Positions 9,328 through 19,846 are shown, counted from the stretch's first letter. The stretch: 64,000 nucleotides of DNA from Phocaeicola sp. (GCA_020026175.1 JAHHQV010000003.1:25865-89864), one strand, 5' to 3'. Numbers and translations are program-made. Notes: generated from the sequence alone by a model not told the origin.

Positions 9328-10677
9328 TTATTTCTTCAGGTGTGCCTGAATAGCTTCTGATTCTTTTTCATATCCTGGCTTGTTGAGAAGAGCAAACATG
9401 TTTTTCTTGTAAGCTTCTACTCCAGGCTGGTTGAACGGATTTACTTCAAGAAGATATCCGCTGATGCCACATGCCTTTTCAAAGAAATAGATAAGCTGTC
9501 CGATGTAGTATTCGTTTAATACAGGAACAGACAGTCTCATATTTGGAACTCCACCGTCTACGTGTGCCAACTGTGTTCCAAGTTCAGCCATCTTGTTTAC
9601 TTCATCAACACGTTTTCCTGCCAAGAAGTTCAGCCCGTCAAGGTTCTGTTCGTCTGAAGGAACACGAAGTTCGTGGTTTGGAGTTTCTACAGATACTACA
9701 GTTTCAAATATAGTACGTTCTCCTTCCTGAATCCATTGTCCCATAGAGTGGAGGTCTGTTGAGAAATCTACCGAACTAGGATAGATACCCTTGTTGTCTT
9801 TACCTTCAGATTCGCCATACAACTGTTTCCACCATTCGTTGAAATAATGCAGTTTAGGCTGGTAGTTTACAAGGATTTCAATCTTTTTACCATTGCGGTA
9901 AAGTTCGTTGCGTGTAGCGGCATAAAGAGCAGCAGGATTTTCGTACATATTTTCGTTTGCACAAACCTCTTCCATTTTGCGTGCTCCTTCTATCAGTTTG
10001 TCGATGTCAATACCTGCAACGGCTATAGGAAGAAGTCCCACAGGGGTAAGAACAGAGAAACGTCCGCCTACATTGTCGGGGATAATGAATGATTTATACC
10101 CTTCGTTATCGGCAGTAACTCGTGCAGCACCTTTCTTTGCATCTGTAACAGCAACGATTACTTTGCGTGCCATTTCTTTTCCGTATTGGTCTTCGCATTG
10201 TTTTTTCAGCAGACGGAAAGCAAGTGCAGTTTCTGTTGTAGTACCTGACTTAGATATGTTGATAACACCGAATTTCTTGCCTTTAAGGAACTCAGTCAGT
10301 TCGTATAGATAGTCTTCACCGATATTGTGGCCGGCAAATAAGATGACAGGATTTCCCTCTTTCTTTTCCTGAAGCCAAATAAAGCTATTTGACATTGCTT
10401 CTATTACGGCACGTGCTCCAAGGTAGCTTCCTCCTATACCTGCAACGACAACTACTTCGCAATTCTCACGTAGAGTCTTTGCTGTAGCTTTTATGTCGTC
10501 AAGGTGCTCTTGTGTGATAGAAGAAGGAAGATGTAGCCATCCCAGGAAGTCATTTCCAAGTCCGGTTCCTTTTTCAAGCGTTTCCATATATGTCTTTACA
10601 GCTCCTTCGTAAGAAGCAAGCTTGTTTTCTTCAATGAAACAAGCCGAATTTTCGATGTTTAGTTTTATATTTTCCAT
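9328..10677 (-). CDS. pgi: glucose-6-phosphate isomerase
   Basis: A 449-residue protein of the shorter bacterial PGI type. Visible features are the SIS-fold sugar-phosphate loop ([12 protein letters not shown], about 141-152), [14 protein letters not shown] (the PGI signature), a conserved Glu-containing stretch near QLYGESEGK and [19 protein letters not shown] near the C-terminus. It interconverts glucose 6-phosphate and fructose 6-phosphate, the product of NagB. It follows gpsA by 12 bp, so lysS-gpsA-pgi is probably one transcript. Confidence 0.97.
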   Translation of the reverse strand: MENIKLNIENSACFIEENKLASYEGAVKTYMETLEKGTGLGNDFLGWLHLPSSITQEHLDDIKATAKTLRENCEVVVVAGIGGSYLGARAVIEAMSNSFIWLQEKKEGNPVILFAGHNIGEDYLYELTEFLKGKKFGVINISKSGTTTETALAFRLLKKQCEDQYGKEMARKVIVAVTDAKKGAARVTADNEGYKSFIIPDNVGGRFSVLTPVGLLPIAVAGIDIDKLIEGARKMEEVCANENMYENPAALYAATRNELYRNGKKIEILVNYQPKLHYFNEWWKQLYGESEGKDNKGIYPSSVDFSTDLHSMGQWIQEGERTIFETVVSVETPNHELRVPSDEQNLDGLNFLAGKRVDEVNKMAELGTQLAHVDGGVPNMRLSVPVLNEYYIGQLIYFFEKACGISGYLLEVNPFNQPGVEAYKKNMFALLNKPGYEKESEAIQAHLKK

Positions 10678-10689
10678 AACTTGTTTTTT

Positions 10690-11685
10690 TTATCTGAATG
10701 AATCAGTCAGTAGTTTTATTTCTATCATTGGAGAAATGCGTTCATACAAGATATTGTATACGGCATCTACGATAGGCATATTTACATGAAGATGTTTATT
10801 CAGTTCTTTTATACATTTTGTTCCATAATACCCTTCTGCTATCATTTCCATTTCTATCTGTGCGCTTTTTACCGAGTATCCTTTACCAATCATGGTACCA
10901 AAAACTCTGTTTCGGCTAAAGTTGGAGTATGATGTTACAAGTAAATCGCCGAGATAAGCCGATTCATTTGTACATCTTTCCACTGGATGTACAGTGTTGA
11001 GGAATCTGTTCATCTCCTGTATTGCATTCGATATAAGTACGGCTTGAAAGTTATCCCCATATTTCAATCCGCTGCATATACCTGCTGCAATAGCATACAC
11101 ATTTTTTAATACAGATGCATACTCTATTCCGGCAACATCGGTATTTACAGAAGTTTTGATGAAACGTCCTCTTAGTTGTTTTGCGAAAAGGTGCGCTTTT
11201 TCTATGTCTTTGCAACCTACCGTAAGATACGAGAGCCTTTCGAGGGCTACTTCTTCTGCATGGCACGGACCAGCAAGAACTGCAATGTTTTCCTCTGGTA
11301 CATCGTATACTTTGTTGAAGTAATCGGAAATAATCAGGTTTTCGTCGGGTACAATGCCTTTTATGGCGGTAACTATGAATTTGTCCTTAATCTTTGTTTT
11401 CAGCTTTTTAAGGTGTATTTTCAGATAAGGAGAAGGGGTGACAAATATCAAGGTATCGGATTCTTTCACAATCTTGTTTATATCCGAAGAAAAATTGATA
11501 TTGTTCACATCAAAGCGTACACTTGTAAGGTAAGCCGGATTATGTCCGAGACGCTTGAATTCTTCAATTCTGTCATCTCGGCGCATATACCAGTTTATCG
11601 ATTCAGCTTGGGCAAGAACAATTTTTGCAATTGCTGTAGCCCAGCTTCCTCCTCCCATTATAGCTATTTTACCGGGGAATTTCAC
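10690..11685 (-). CDS. gpsA: glycerol-3-phosphate dehydrogenase, NAD(P)+
   Basis: A 331-residue protein. The Rossmann dinucleotide motif is GGGSWATAIAKI at 11-22, and the catalytic region AGIEYASVLKNVYAIAAGI carries the conserved Lys. It reduces dihydroxyacetone phosphate to sn-glycerol 3-phosphate for phospholipid synthesis. It starts 15 bp after the lysS stop codon and ends 12 bp before pgi. Confidence 0.96.
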   Translation of the reverse strand: MKFPGKIAIMGGGSWATAIAKIVLAQAESINWYMRRDDRIEEFKRLGHNPAYLTSVRFDVNNINFSSDINKIVKESDTLIFVTPSPYLKIHLKKLKTKIKDKFIVTAIKGIVPDENLIISDYFNKVYDVPEENIAVLAGPCHAEEVALERLSYLTVGCKDIEKAHLFAKQLRGRFIKTSVNTDVAGIEYASVLKNVYAIAAGICSGLKYGDNFQAVLISNAIQEMNRFLNTVHPVERCTNESAYLGDLLVTSYSNFSRNRVFGTMIGKGYSVKSAQIEMEMIAEGYYGTKCIKELNKHLHVNMPIVDAVYNILYERISPMIEIKLLTDSFR

Positions 11686-11700
11686 TTTGATAATTTTAAA

Positions 11701-13428
11701 TTACTGTATTTTACCAATCCAGTTGCTTACTTCATCAACACTTGGATTAGTTAGTTCAAGCTTGTATTTTTTGTTTATACCACAAATGTCCTGATGGAGT
11801 TTCTGTGGGTTTACTTCTTTCATATCCGAAACCATGTTGTATCCGGCTTTCTGTATCACTGGTACCCAGTCTTCAGAAATGCCTAATTCCATGAATTTGG
11901 CAGGAGCATCCTTTGGCATTACTTTTTCAGGACGCATCTGTGGGAAGAACAAGACTTCCTGTATAGTGCTTTGTCCAGTCATAAGCATTACGAGACGGTC
12001 CATACCTATACCCATACCAGATGTAGGAGGCATACCATATTCCAAAGAGCGAACAAAGTCTTTATCGATAATCATAGCTTCATCGTCACCCTTTTCGCTC
12101 AGTCTCATCTGTTCTTCGAAACGTTCAAGCTGGTCTATAGGATCGTTCAGCTCTGAGTAAGCATTACACAATTCTTTTCCGTTTACCATAAGTTCGAAAC
12201 GCTCTGTCAGGTCTGGATTGCTACGATGACGTTTTGTAAGCGGAGACATTTCGATAGGGTAGTCGGTAATGAATGTAGGTTGTATGTAGTTTCCTTCACA
12301 GAATTCTCCGAAAATTTCGTCTATAAGTTTGCCTTTACCCATTGTGTCGTCAATTTCCATATTGAGTTTTTGGCAAACTTCACGAATCTGCTCTTCGTTC
12401 ATGCCTGTAAGGTCATATCCTGTAAATTCCTTGATAGAATCAAGCATTGTAACTCTCTTGAAAGGTGTCTTGAAGTTTATGAGATGTTCTCCCACCTGTA
12501 CTTCTGTAGTTCCGTTTACGTCAAGACATATTTTCTCTATCATGTTTTCTGTAAACATCATCATCCAGTTGTAGTCTTTGTAAGCCACATATATTTCCAT
12601 ACATGTGAATTCTGGGTTATGGGTACGGTCCATACCTTCATTTCGGAAGTTCTTTCCTATTTCATACACACCTTCAAATCCACCTACAATAAGACGTTTC
12701 AAGTAAAGTTCACTTGCAATACGCATATACAATGGAATATCCAGAGCATTATGATGAGTGATGAAAGGGCGTGCAGCTGCACCTCCTGCTATAGATTGCA
12801 GTATAGGAGTTTCAACTTCTATATATCCTTTTGTATTGAAATATTCGCGCATTGAGTTGTAGACCTTGTTTCTCTTTAGGAATATTTCTTTCACTCCTTC
12901 ATTTACTACTAAGTCTACATAACGCTGACGATAACGCAATTCTGGATCGTCGAACTTATCGTAAGCTACTCCGTCTTTGTATTTGACGATAGGCAGAGGT
13001 CTGATAGATTTTGAAAGAACGGTTAGTTTCTTGGCATGTATGGAAATTTCACCCATCTGAGTGCGGAATACAAATCCCTCTATTCCCACAAAGTCGCCTA
13101 AGTCAAGTAAACGCTTGAAAACTACGTTGTATAAATCCTTGTTTTCTTCCGGACAGATGTCGTCACGTGTGATATATACCTGTATACGACCTTTAGAGTC
13201 TTGCAGTTCAATGAATGAAGCTTTACCCATTACGCGGCGAGACATGATACGACCTGCTACAGACACTTCGCGAGGTTCTGTATCGTCTTTGAACTTATCT
13301 TTTATATCAGTCGAAAATGCGTTGGTTACATACTCTGCTGCAGGGTACGGTTCGATGCCCATAGCTCTCATTTCGTTCAGACTGTTGCGTCTGATTATTT
13401 CCTGTTCACTTAGTTCTAATACGTTCAT
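11701..13428 (-). CDS. lysS: lysyl-tRNA synthetase, class II
   Basis: A 575-residue protein. An N-terminal OB-fold anticodon-binding domain (about 55-165) is followed by the class II core, with motif 2 in [15 protein letters not shown] and motif 3 in [13 protein letters not shown]. The C-terminal 70 residues or so, after the usual LysS end, are the extension seen in Bacteroidetes enzymes. It is the first gene of a lysS-gpsA-pgi transcription unit on the minus strand. Confidence 0.97.
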   Translation of the reverse strand: MNVLELSEQEIIRRNSLNEMRAMGIEPYPAAEYVTNAFSTDIKDKFKDDTEPREVSVAGRIMSRRVMGKASFIELQDSKGRIQVYITRDDICPEENKDLYNVVFKRLLDLGDFVGIEGFVFRTQMGEISIHAKKLTVLSKSIRPLPIVKYKDGVAYDKFDDPELRYRQRYVDLVVNEGVKEIFLKRNKVYNSMREYFNTKGYIEVETPILQSIAGGAAARPFITHHNALDIPLYMRIASELYLKRLIVGGFEGVYEIGKNFRNEGMDRTHNPEFTCMEIYVAYKDYNWMMMFTENMIEKICLDVNGTTEVQVGEHLINFKTPFKRVTMLDSIKEFTGYDLTGMNEEQIREVCQKLNMEIDDTMGKGKLIDEIFGEFCEGNYIQPTFITDYPIEMSPLTKRHRSNPDLTERFELMVNGKELCNAYSELNDPIDQLERFEEQMRLSEKGDDEAMIIDKDFVRSLEYGMPPTSGMGIGMDRLVMLMTGQSTIQEVLFFPQMRPEKVMPKDAPAKFMELGISEDWVPVIQKAGYNMVSDMKEVNPQKLHQDICGINKKYKLELTNPSVDEVSNWIGKIQ

Positions 13429-13457
13429 TTGTTAATATATTAACTCATTATTGGTTA

Positions 13458-13465
13458 CAAAAATA
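13458..13465 (-). promoter_or_regulatory. -7 element upstream of lysS
   Basis: TATTTTTG on the minus strand, 29 bp before the lysS ATG, matches TAnnTTTG. No clear -33 TTTG was seen at the right spacing. Confidence 0.45.
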
Positions 13466-13601
13466 CGAAACATTTCGGAATAAACACTTATAAATTAGGC
13501 TCTTTTTGCATAAAGTCGGAATATAACTCAATGGCATAGTTATAGAAATGTGTCAAAAAAGATGTTTTTATGCCGTTTAAATAAATAAATTGTTGCGTTT
13601 T

Positions 13602-13632
13602 TTTGTCTGTAATATGTATTTTGTTACCTTTG
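13602..13632 (+). promoter_or_regulatory. promoter of the amidase gene
   Basis: TTTG (13602-13605), exactly 19 bp, then TACCTTTG (13625-13632): a full match to the Bacteroidetes -33/-7 consensus. It rules out the upstream in-frame start at 13603. Confidence 0.8.
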
Positions 13633-13653
13633 GACGGCTTAAAATGTAAATGT

Positions 13654-14418
13654 ATGAAGATCGTAATTTTACAGACAGATATAGTTCGGGTAGATCCTGC
13701 TTCAAATATATGCAGGGCTGAAAGTATTTTGGACAAATATGACAAAGTTGACCTTTTTATTCTTCCTGAAATGTTTTCTACCGGATATTGTGTTAATCCT
13801 GATGGGATGAAAGGAAATGCCATAAATTATGAAACATTGGAGTGGATGAAGACGGCAGCAAAAAAAAGAGAATGTGCTATTGCCGGTAGTGTTATTTGCA
13901 AAGAAGAAGGGAGGTTCTATAATCGTTTTTATTTTGTACATCCAGAAGGTATAGTAGAATATTATGACAAGAAACACTTGTTTACATATGGTGGAGAGAA
14001 CAATCATTTCACAGCAGGGAACAAACGTGTTGTAGTCAATTACAAAGGAGTAAGGTTCTTGTTACAGGTTTGTTATGATTTGAGATTTCCGGTATGGAGC
14101 AGAAATCATGGTGACTATGATGTAGCTGTATATGTGGCAAGTTGGCCTTCTACACGAGTTGATGCGTGGAGCTTGTTGCTGAAAGCCAGGGCTGTAGAAA
14201 ATCAGTGTTATGTTATAGGTGTGAACAGAGTAGGGAAAGCCCCTAACTGCGATTATAGCGGAGGCAGTGCCGTTATAAGTCCTTACGGCAAGGTTGTGGC
14301 AGAGTGTGAAGACAATAAGGCTTGTGAGGCTGTTGTAGAATTGGATATGTCAGAACTTGAGGAATTCCGTATGAAATTTCCGGTTTTGAATGATGCAGAT
14401 TCTTTTGAAATTGTATAA
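13654..14418 (+). CDS. nitrilase-superfamily amidase (omega-amidase type)
   Basis: A 254-residue carbon-nitrogen hydrolase. The Glu-Lys-Cys triad is visible: Glu in LPEMFSTGY (about 40), Lys in YDKKHLFTYGGE (about 110) and Cys in QVCYDLRFPVW (about 146). Length and motifs fit the YafV/omega-amidase group, which hydrolyses alpha-ketoglutaramate and similar omega-amides. The ATG at 13654 is chosen because the promoter lies just before it. A membrane regulator gene follows after 6 bp, so the two are probably cotranscribed. Confidence 0.9.
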   Translation: MKIVILQTDIVRVDPASNICRAESILDKYDKVDLFILPEMFSTGYCVNPDGMKGNAINYETLEWMKTAAKKRECAIAGSVICKEEGRFYNRFYFVHPEGIVEYYDKKHLFTYGGENNHFTAGNKRVVVNYKGVRFLLQVCYDLRFPVWSRNHGDYDVAVYVASWPSTRVDAWSLLLKARAVENQCYVIGVNRVGKAPNCDYSGGSAVISPYGKVVAECEDNKACEAVVELDMSELEEFRMKFPVLNDADSFEIV

Positions 14419-14424
14419 AATATT

Positions 14425-15270
14425 ATGGAAAATAAATTTATACCAGTTGCTATGTTTATGATGCTGATGATGTCGTCTTTATTCTCTGTACATCATAACT
14501 ATAGTGTAACAAAAAATGGAATAACAGCCGATTTGAACCATGCTTTAGTCATGACTCTGAATAATGGTGTCAGAAGTGTAATTACGCAAGATACGATAAA
14601 AGCTTATAAGCAGCTTCGTGCTTCTTCTGCTGATGGAAGAGTGCTTATAGCTGTATCAGATGAAAGATTTTGCCGTTTTTTAGGTAATAGAAAGTTGAGA
14701 AATAATTCATTCATAACTTTTGATGTAGTTGATGACAACTATAACAATACTGCTACCGACAATTCTGTGATAAGCAGCGATACGATTATCTTAAATGAAG
14801 GGTATGGAGGTGATGTACTGGCTGTGAGGGGGTATGCAAGACTTTCTTCGGCTGCAATATTTGAAATGTCCGACCAAAGGATGTCTTTGGCTTTTGCTAT
14901 ATCGGCATTGCTTTGGGCTGTATTATCAATAGTGTATATTAAAAGAAGTGTGTCGGTAAAATGTAATACAGACTTTGGAGGACTTTCTTTTTCGGAAGAT
15001 AATGGATGTTTTTATGGGAATGACAATTCGGCCATACACTTTACTCCTATGCAACATAAACTGGTAATGATGTTTTGGAATTCGCCTAATCATTCGCTTA
15101 CAAAAGAAGAGATATGTGATGAGCTTTGGCCTAAGAAAATTGATGCAAACGATACGTTGTATACTCTTATAAAAAGGCTTAAAGTTGTTGTTGAAACCAA
15201 TACATGCTTGAGCATAGTTTCTGATAGAGGGAAATGTTATAGTCTGGAAATTAGGAAAATAGACGGTTGA
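14425..15270 (+). CDS. membrane-anchored winged-helix regulator (ToxR-like layout)
   Basis: A 281-residue protein. An N-terminal hydrophobic segment (7-22), an extracytoplasmic region of about 130 residues, a second hydrophobic segment (153-172, MSLAFAISALLWAVLSIVYI) and a cytoplasmic C-terminus. Residues about 205-278 look like an OmpR/PhoB-type winged helix (FTPMQHKLVMMFWNSPNHSLTKEEICDELWPK, split here only for reading: recognition helix around DTLYTLIKRLK). No receiver domain is present. This is the ToxR/CadC arrangement turned around by two membrane segments: an outside sensor joined directly to a DNA-binding domain. The barrel gene that follows is a natural candidate target. Confidence 0.72.
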   Translation: MENKFIPVAMFMMLMMSSLFSVHHNYSVTKNGITADLNHALVMTLNNGVRSVITQDTIKAYKQLRASSADGRVLIAVSDERFCRFLGNRKLRNNSFITFDVVDDNYNNTATDNSVISSDTIILNEGYGGDVLAVRGYARLSSAAIFEMSDQRMSLAFAISALLWAVLSIVYIKRSVSVKCNTDFGGLSFSEDNGCFYGNDNSAIHFTPMQHKLVMMFWNSPNHSLTKEEICDELWPKKIDANDTLYTLIKRLKVVVETNTCLSIVSDRGKCYSLEIRKIDG

Positions 15271-15328
15271 CATTGTTTTGTCAGACAAATGTCAGTAAGT
15301 TCTTAGTGCTTAAAATACCATAAGATGA

Positions 15329-15336
15329 TACATTTG
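15329..15336 (+). promoter_or_regulatory. candidate -7 element before the barrel gene
   Basis: TACATTTG matches TAnnTTTG and lies 43 bp before the barrel start. No good -33 box was found. The 109-bp gap also holds TTGTCAGACAA (15280-15290), a short palindrome. Confidence 0.35.
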
Positions 15337-15379
15337 TTTAAAAAATAAAAGTAAATGGTATTTATGGTAAAAAAAATCA

Positions 15380-17452
15380 ATGTCTTTCATTAAAAGACGA
15401 TATTTCATGAAGTACTTTATAGGCCTTTCGGGTATTGTTGTTTCCCCTTTTGTCTCTTATTCTCAGAATGTAGACAAATCGGTATCTTTAGGAGAGGTTG
15501 AAATAAAGGCTGCAAAAATAATCAATAAGGTAGATGGAGTGATAGTTTTTCCTACAAAGGAGCAGAAATCATCTTCTACTTCAGGGTATGATTTTCTTCA
15601 GAAACTTTTCCTCCCAGGCATAAGGGTTGATGATGTAGCTAATAATGTTTCGGTAATTGATATGAGAGGTGGTATTCAGATACGTATAAATGGAGTGGTG
15701 GCCGATAAAAATGCTATGTTGTCATTATTGCCCGAAAAAATAGTGAAAGTAGACTTAGTTGATAATCCAGGTGTACGTTATGGCGACGGACTAGCATATG
15801 TGATAGATATCTATACTCGTAGAGATGACAATGGGTATAATATAGGAGTTGATGCCATGCAGGCTGTTACGGCAAACAATGGTAACTATAATGTTTATGG
15901 GAAATGGAATACGGGAAAAAGTGAGATTTCTGTAAACTATGGTTTTGGATATAGTGATTCTAAAGGATACAGGATGGAGGAGAAGGCTGATTATCATCTT
16001 ACAGATGGTTCTGTGTATACGATAAAAAGAGAGGATTTTGCATCACGTAGCCGTTCACTGGGGCATGATGTGAAGCTTACATATAATTTTGCAGATTCTA
16101 CCAATCATGTGTTTCAAGCATCATTGAGTGGAAATTTCAGTAAGACTCCCGATAATTATAATAAGAAGAATATAACAGAATGTAATGAAGAGTATGTTGC
16201 TGTGAAAAACTACAGTAGGAATTCGGAAAGTCCTGTGCTGGATTTGTATTATTTTGGAAAAATCACTTCAAAGCAGTCTTTCACAGCAAACGTTGTAGGT
16301 ACGTATATAAAGACTTCTGGAAAAGATAAATATGATGAAAGGAATTTGTATGAATATGGTGTTAAAGGGAAGACAGGTTCTGTATTGGGTGAAGCTATAT
16401 ACGAAAATCGCTTGAAACTTCTTACTCTTTCTGCTGGATTAAACTTTAAATATAAGCATACAGACAACAAGTATATAGGGGATGTTTCTTCTGTTAATGT
16501 TATAGATAACAGCCGGTTGTATGGCTTTGCTGAAATTAAAGGTAGTATACGTGATTTGCGATACTCTGTAGGCATAGGTGCTAGTTACATTGATTATAAA
16601 CAACAGAAGTACAAATATAAAGACTGGCTGTTTTGCCCTAAGCTATTTCTTGCATATAATTTTACCAACGAGATTCAATTGAGCTATAATTTCATGTCGA
16701 ACGACAGGATGTCTCAGATAGCAATGATAAGTGATGCTGTTATAAGGAACAACAGTATGGAGTGGACAAAAGGAAGTCCTGTCCTAAGACCAAGCAGAGA
16801 TGTGCATAACACATTGAAGTTGTCGTATAACAATTCTAAAGTACAAACTTTTATACAAGGATATTATAAAGTATGTCACCATCCCAATATGGCTTTGTAC
16901 GAGAGAACAGATGATAATAAGTTTATATATACTCAGCGCAATCAGAAGGAGATAGATGTACTTAATGTCATTGGGTATGTTAATTGGTGGGTTATTCCTG
17001 ATAAACTGTCGGTTTCGGTTAATGGAGGTCTTTTCAGATGTTTTAATTTTGGTGACAATTATATACATTGTAATACATCTTATTTTGTAACAGGTGCCAT
17101 TGCAGCCTATATGGGAAAGTTTTCTTTATATGCATACGCCGATAATGGGTTTCGTTTTATGGAAGGTGAGACCAAAGGATATAGCGGTGGTGATATATCA
17201 TTGAAAGCTGCATATTCATATAAAGGCTGGCAGTTTTCTGCAACATGGCAAAAACCTTTTATAAAAAGGTATAAGATATTTGAATCTGAGTTGCATAATG
17301 AAAACTTGAAGAAAAGTTCGGTTTTATATAGTAGTGATAGTGCTAATATGGTAACACTTAAAGTAACATGGAAGTTTAATGCCGGACGAAAGTATAAATC
17401 ATCATCAAAAAATATAAATCTTAAAGATGTTGAAACTGGTATATTGAAGTGA
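15380..17452 (+). CDS. outer-membrane beta-barrel protein, TonB-receptor-like
   Basis: A 690-residue protein with a signal peptide ending near SYSQ. Residues about 30-140 look like a plug domain (SGYDFLQKLFLPGIRVDD, then MRGGIQIRINGVVADKNAMLSLLPEKIVKVDLVDNPG), followed by a long run of alternating amphipathic strands typical of the Bacteroidetes OMP_b-brl_3 type. There is no carboxypeptidase-like N-terminal domain and no SusD partner, so it is not a standard SusC. The C-terminus extends about 20 polar residues past the last strand. An alternative start at 15407 (MKYFIGL) gives a more usual signal peptide. Substrate unknown. Confidence 0.8.
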   Translation: MSFIKRRYFMKYFIGLSGIVVSPFVSYSQNVDKSVSLGEVEIKAAKIINKVDGVIVFPTKEQKSSSTSGYDFLQKLFLPGIRVDDVANNVSVIDMRGGIQIRINGVVADKNAMLSLLPEKIVKVDLVDNPGVRYGDGLAYVIDIYTRRDDNGYNIGVDAMQAVTANNGNYNVYGKWNTGKSEISVNYGFGYSDSKGYRMEEKADYHLTDGSVYTIKREDFASRSRSLGHDVKLTYNFADSTNHVFQASLSGNFSKTPDNYNKKNITECNEEYVAVKNYSRNSESPVLDLYYFGKITSKQSFTANVVGTYIKTSGKDKYDERNLYEYGVKGKTGSVLGEAIYENRLKLLTLSAGLNFKYKHTDNKYIGDVSSVNVIDNSRLYGFAEIKGSIRDLRYSVGIGASYIDYKQQKYKYKDWLFCPKLFLAYNFTNEIQLSYNFMSNDRMSQIAMISDAVIRNNSMEWTKGSPVLRPSRDVHNTLKLSYNNSKVQTFIQGYYKVCHHPNMALYERTDDNKFIYTQRNQKEIDVLNVIGYVNWWVIPDKLSVSVNGGLFRCFNFGDNYIHCNTSYFVTGAIAAYMGKFSLYAYADNGFRFMEGETKGYSGGDISLKAAYSYKGWQFSATWQKPFIKRYKIFESELHNENLKKSSVLYSSDSANMVTLKVTWKFNAGRKYKSSSKNINLKDVETGILK

Positions 17453-17475
17453 TGGCATCTCTGTGTTATTATGAT

Positions 17476-17518
17476 AGAGGGTGAATATGTGTCTTTATGA
17501 TATATATTCACCCTCTTT
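17476..17518 (+). terminator. terminator after the barrel gene
   Basis: AGAGGGTGAATAT (17476-17488) pairs perfectly with ATATTCACCCTCT (17504-17516), followed by a short T run. Confidence 0.8.
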
Positions 17519-17544
17519 AACATATTGTAAATATAGTAAAAGGA

Positions 17545-17571
17545 TTTGTATTATAAAATTGTTTACCTTTG
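17545..17571 (+). promoter_or_regulatory. promoter of the decarboxylase operon
   Basis: TACCTTTG (17564-17571) is a full -7 match. The nearest TTTG (17545-17548) is 15 bp away, shorter than the usual 19-21. The leader to the first ATG is about 55 nt. Confidence 0.55.
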
Positions 17572-17631
17572 GGGGATTTTTTTAGAAAAAACATATTGAT
17601 ACCTTAATTTAAGAATCAAAACATTATTTAT

Positions 17632-17892
17632 ATGGAAAATATAGAAACAGGATTAATGCTGATGCTCGTAGGTATGTGCACGGTGTTTGTGATTCTTCTC
17701 ATTGTTATCTGGCTTAGTACACTTTTGATAAAAGTGGTGAATAGGTTTGCTACTCCTGAAGAAATAGCTAAACCTAAGCCTTCTGCATCCAAATCTTCTG
17801 CAGATAAAGGTGCTGCCGAGGCCATTAAGGCTGCTGTTGATATAATTACAGCAGGAAAGGGCAGAGTGGTAAATATAGAGAAGTTGAATTGA
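17632..17892 (+). CDS. oadG: sodium-pumping decarboxylase gamma subunit
   Basis: An 86-residue protein with one N-terminal membrane segment (about 8-32, LMLMLVGMCTVFVILLIVIW) and a polar, Ala/Lys-rich tail. This is the layout of OadG, which assembles the alpha and beta subunits at the membrane. Sequence alone is weak for such a small protein, but the genes for the alpha and beta subunits follow directly. Confidence 0.85.
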   Translation: MENIETGLMLMLVGMCTVFVILLIVIWLSTLLIKVVNRFATPEEIAKPKPSASKSSADKGAAEAIKAAVDIITAGKGRVVNIEKLN

Positions 17893-17996
17893 TAAAAAAT
17901 TAAAATCTAATTGTCTGTTTATATTCTGTCAAATGGTATTAACAAAATGACAGATTTATTTATGGTTAAGACAGATAAAGAAAACTTATTATTAAA

Positions 17997-19841
17997 ATGG
18001 AAAGAGAAGTAAAATTCAGTCTGGTTTTTCGTGATATGTGGCAAAGTGCCGGAAAATATGTTCCACGTGTAGACCAGTTGGTAAAGGTAGCTCCTGCAAT
18101 AATCGAAATGAGATGTTTTGACAGGGTTGAAACAAATGGGGGCGGTTTCGAACAAGTAAATCTTTTGTTTGGTGAAAATCCTAATAAAGCAGTCAGAGAA
18201 TGGACAAAGCCGTTTCATGAAGCAGGAATACAGACTCATATGCTAGACCGTGCCTTGAATGGCTTGAGAATGAGCCCTGTCCCTTCTGATGTTAGAAAAT
18301 TGTTCTATAAAGTAAAGAAAGTACAAGGAACAGATATAGCACGTACTTTCTGTGGACTGAATGATGTTAGAAATATAATACCTTCAATCGGTTATGCTCA
18401 TGATACAGGAATGATTTCGCAGTGTTGTCTTTGTATAACATATTCACCAATTCATACAGTAGAGTATTATCTAAGTATGGCTAAGAAACTGATAGATGCT
18501 GGTTGTGACGAAATATGTATTAAAGATATGGCAGGTATAGGTCGTCCTGTTTTTTTGGGTAAACTTGTATCTGGCATCAAGAAGATAAAGGATATAACTA
18601 TTCAATATCATTCTCATGCAGGTCCGGGATTTAATATGGCTTCTATACTTGAAGTTTGTAAAGCTGGATGTGATTATATAGATTGTGGTATGGATCCATT
18701 GTCTTGGGGTACAGGTCATGCAGATATTATTAGTGTTCAGGCCATGTTGAAGGATGCTGGCTTTAAGGTAAAGGATATAAATATGAATGCCTACATGAAG
18801 GTGAGAAGTATGATTCAGGAATTTATGGATGATTTTCTTGGATTGTATATCAGTCCTAAGAACAGATTGATGAATTCTCTACTTATTGCTCCAGGACTTC
18901 CGGGAGGTATGATGGGAAGTCTTATGGCAGACCTTGAAACAAATCTTGAGTCTATAAACAAATATAAGACAAAGAAGAATCTTCCTCTTATGACTCAAGA
19001 TGAACTTCTTATCAAGCTGTTTGACGAAGTGGCTTATGTTTGGCCTCGTGTTGGCTATCCTTGTCTTGTTACTCCGTTTAGCCAATACGTCAAGAATCTG
19101 GCCATGATGAATGTGATTCAGATGGAAAAAGGTAAAGACCGTTGGGCGATGATTGCTGATGATGTATGGGATATGATTCTTGGCAAGGCGGGTGCTTTGG
19201 CTGGTCCTTTGGCAGATGAAATAGTGGAAAAGGCAAAAACAGAAGGAAGAACATTCTTTACAGGTAATCCTCAAGATAATTATCCGGATCAATTGGATAA
19301 ATACAGACAGATGATGGCTGACAAAGGATGGAAAACTGGACAAGATGATGAAGAACTGTTTGAATATGCAATGCATCCAGCACAATATGAAGCATACAAG
19401 AGTGGAAAAGCTAAGGCAGACTTCCTTGAAGATGTGAAGAAACGTCGCGCTGAGGCTGAAGGACATAATACTCCTAAAGAAGGAACTCAGGTTCTTACTG
19501 TAGACGTAAATGGCCAGGCTTATAAAGTGACTGTAGCATATGGTGATGTAGCTCCTTCTAGCATTTCCTCTTCTGCAGGACAGGTCGCTTCTCCTGCTGC
19601 CAGTGGTGAAGGAAAAGATGTGCTCTCTCCTTTGGAAGGTAAATTCTATCTGACAAAATCAGCTCAGGAAACACCTCTTAAAGTAGGTGACAAAGTTAAT
19701 CCGGGAGATACATTATGCTATGTTGAGGCAATGAAAACTTATATAGCAGTAAATGCCGAATTTGGTGGTACTGTGACTGCTATCTGCCAGAATTCGGGCG
19801 ATTCTGTATCAGAAGATGATGTATTAATGAAGATTCAGTAA
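17997..19841 (+). CDS. oadA: biotin-dependent decarboxylase alpha subunit (oxaloacetate decarboxylase type)
   Basis: A 614-residue protein. Residues about 5-300 are an HMGL-like carboxyltransferase barrel (VFRDMWQSA, IKDMAG, HSHAGPG), followed by the conserved PycB/OadA domain (about 310-490). A Ser/Ala-rich linker leads to a biotinyl domain ending in the biotinylation motif EAMKT near residue 578. The usual RDxHQ signature reads RDMWQ here. There is no biotin carboxylase domain, which fits a decarboxylase rather than pyruvate carboxylase. With OadG and OadB it couples decarboxylation, probably of oxaloacetate, to sodium export. The exact substrate is inferred. Confidence 0.88.
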   Translation: MEREVKFSLVFRDMWQSAGKYVPRVDQLVKVAPAIIEMRCFDRVETNGGGFEQVNLLFGENPNKAVREWTKPFHEAGIQTHMLDRALNGLRMSPVPSDVRKLFYKVKKVQGTDIARTFCGLNDVRNIIPSIGYAHDTGMISQCCLCITYSPIHTVEYYLSMAKKLIDAGCDEICIKDMAGIGRPVFLGKLVSGIKKIKDITIQYHSHAGPGFNMASILEVCKAGCDYIDCGMDPLSWGTGHADIISVQAMLKDAGFKVKDINMNAYMKVRSMIQEFMDDFLGLYISPKNRLMNSLLIAPGLPGGMMGSLMADLETNLESINKYKTKKNLPLMTQDELLIKLFDEVAYVWPRVGYPCLVTPFSQYVKNLAMMNVIQMEKGKDRWAMIADDVWDMILGKAGALAGPLADEIVEKAKTEGRTFFTGNPQDNYPDQLDKYRQMMADKGWKTGQDDEELFEYAMHPAQYEAYKSGKAKADFLEDVKKRRAEAEGHNTPKEGTQVLTVDVNGQAYKVTVAYGDVAPSSISSSAGQVASPAASGEGKDVLSPLEGKFYLTKSAQETPLKVGDKVNPGDTLCYVEAMKTYIAVNAEFGGTVTAICQNSGDSVSEDDVLMKIQ

Positions 19842-19846
19842 AACTT

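Noticed and set aside
17997..19841. Pyruvate carboxylase subunit B as the name of the biotin protein
   Set aside because: No biotin carboxylase subunit is encoded near, whereas gamma and beta sodium-pump subunits flank it on both sides.
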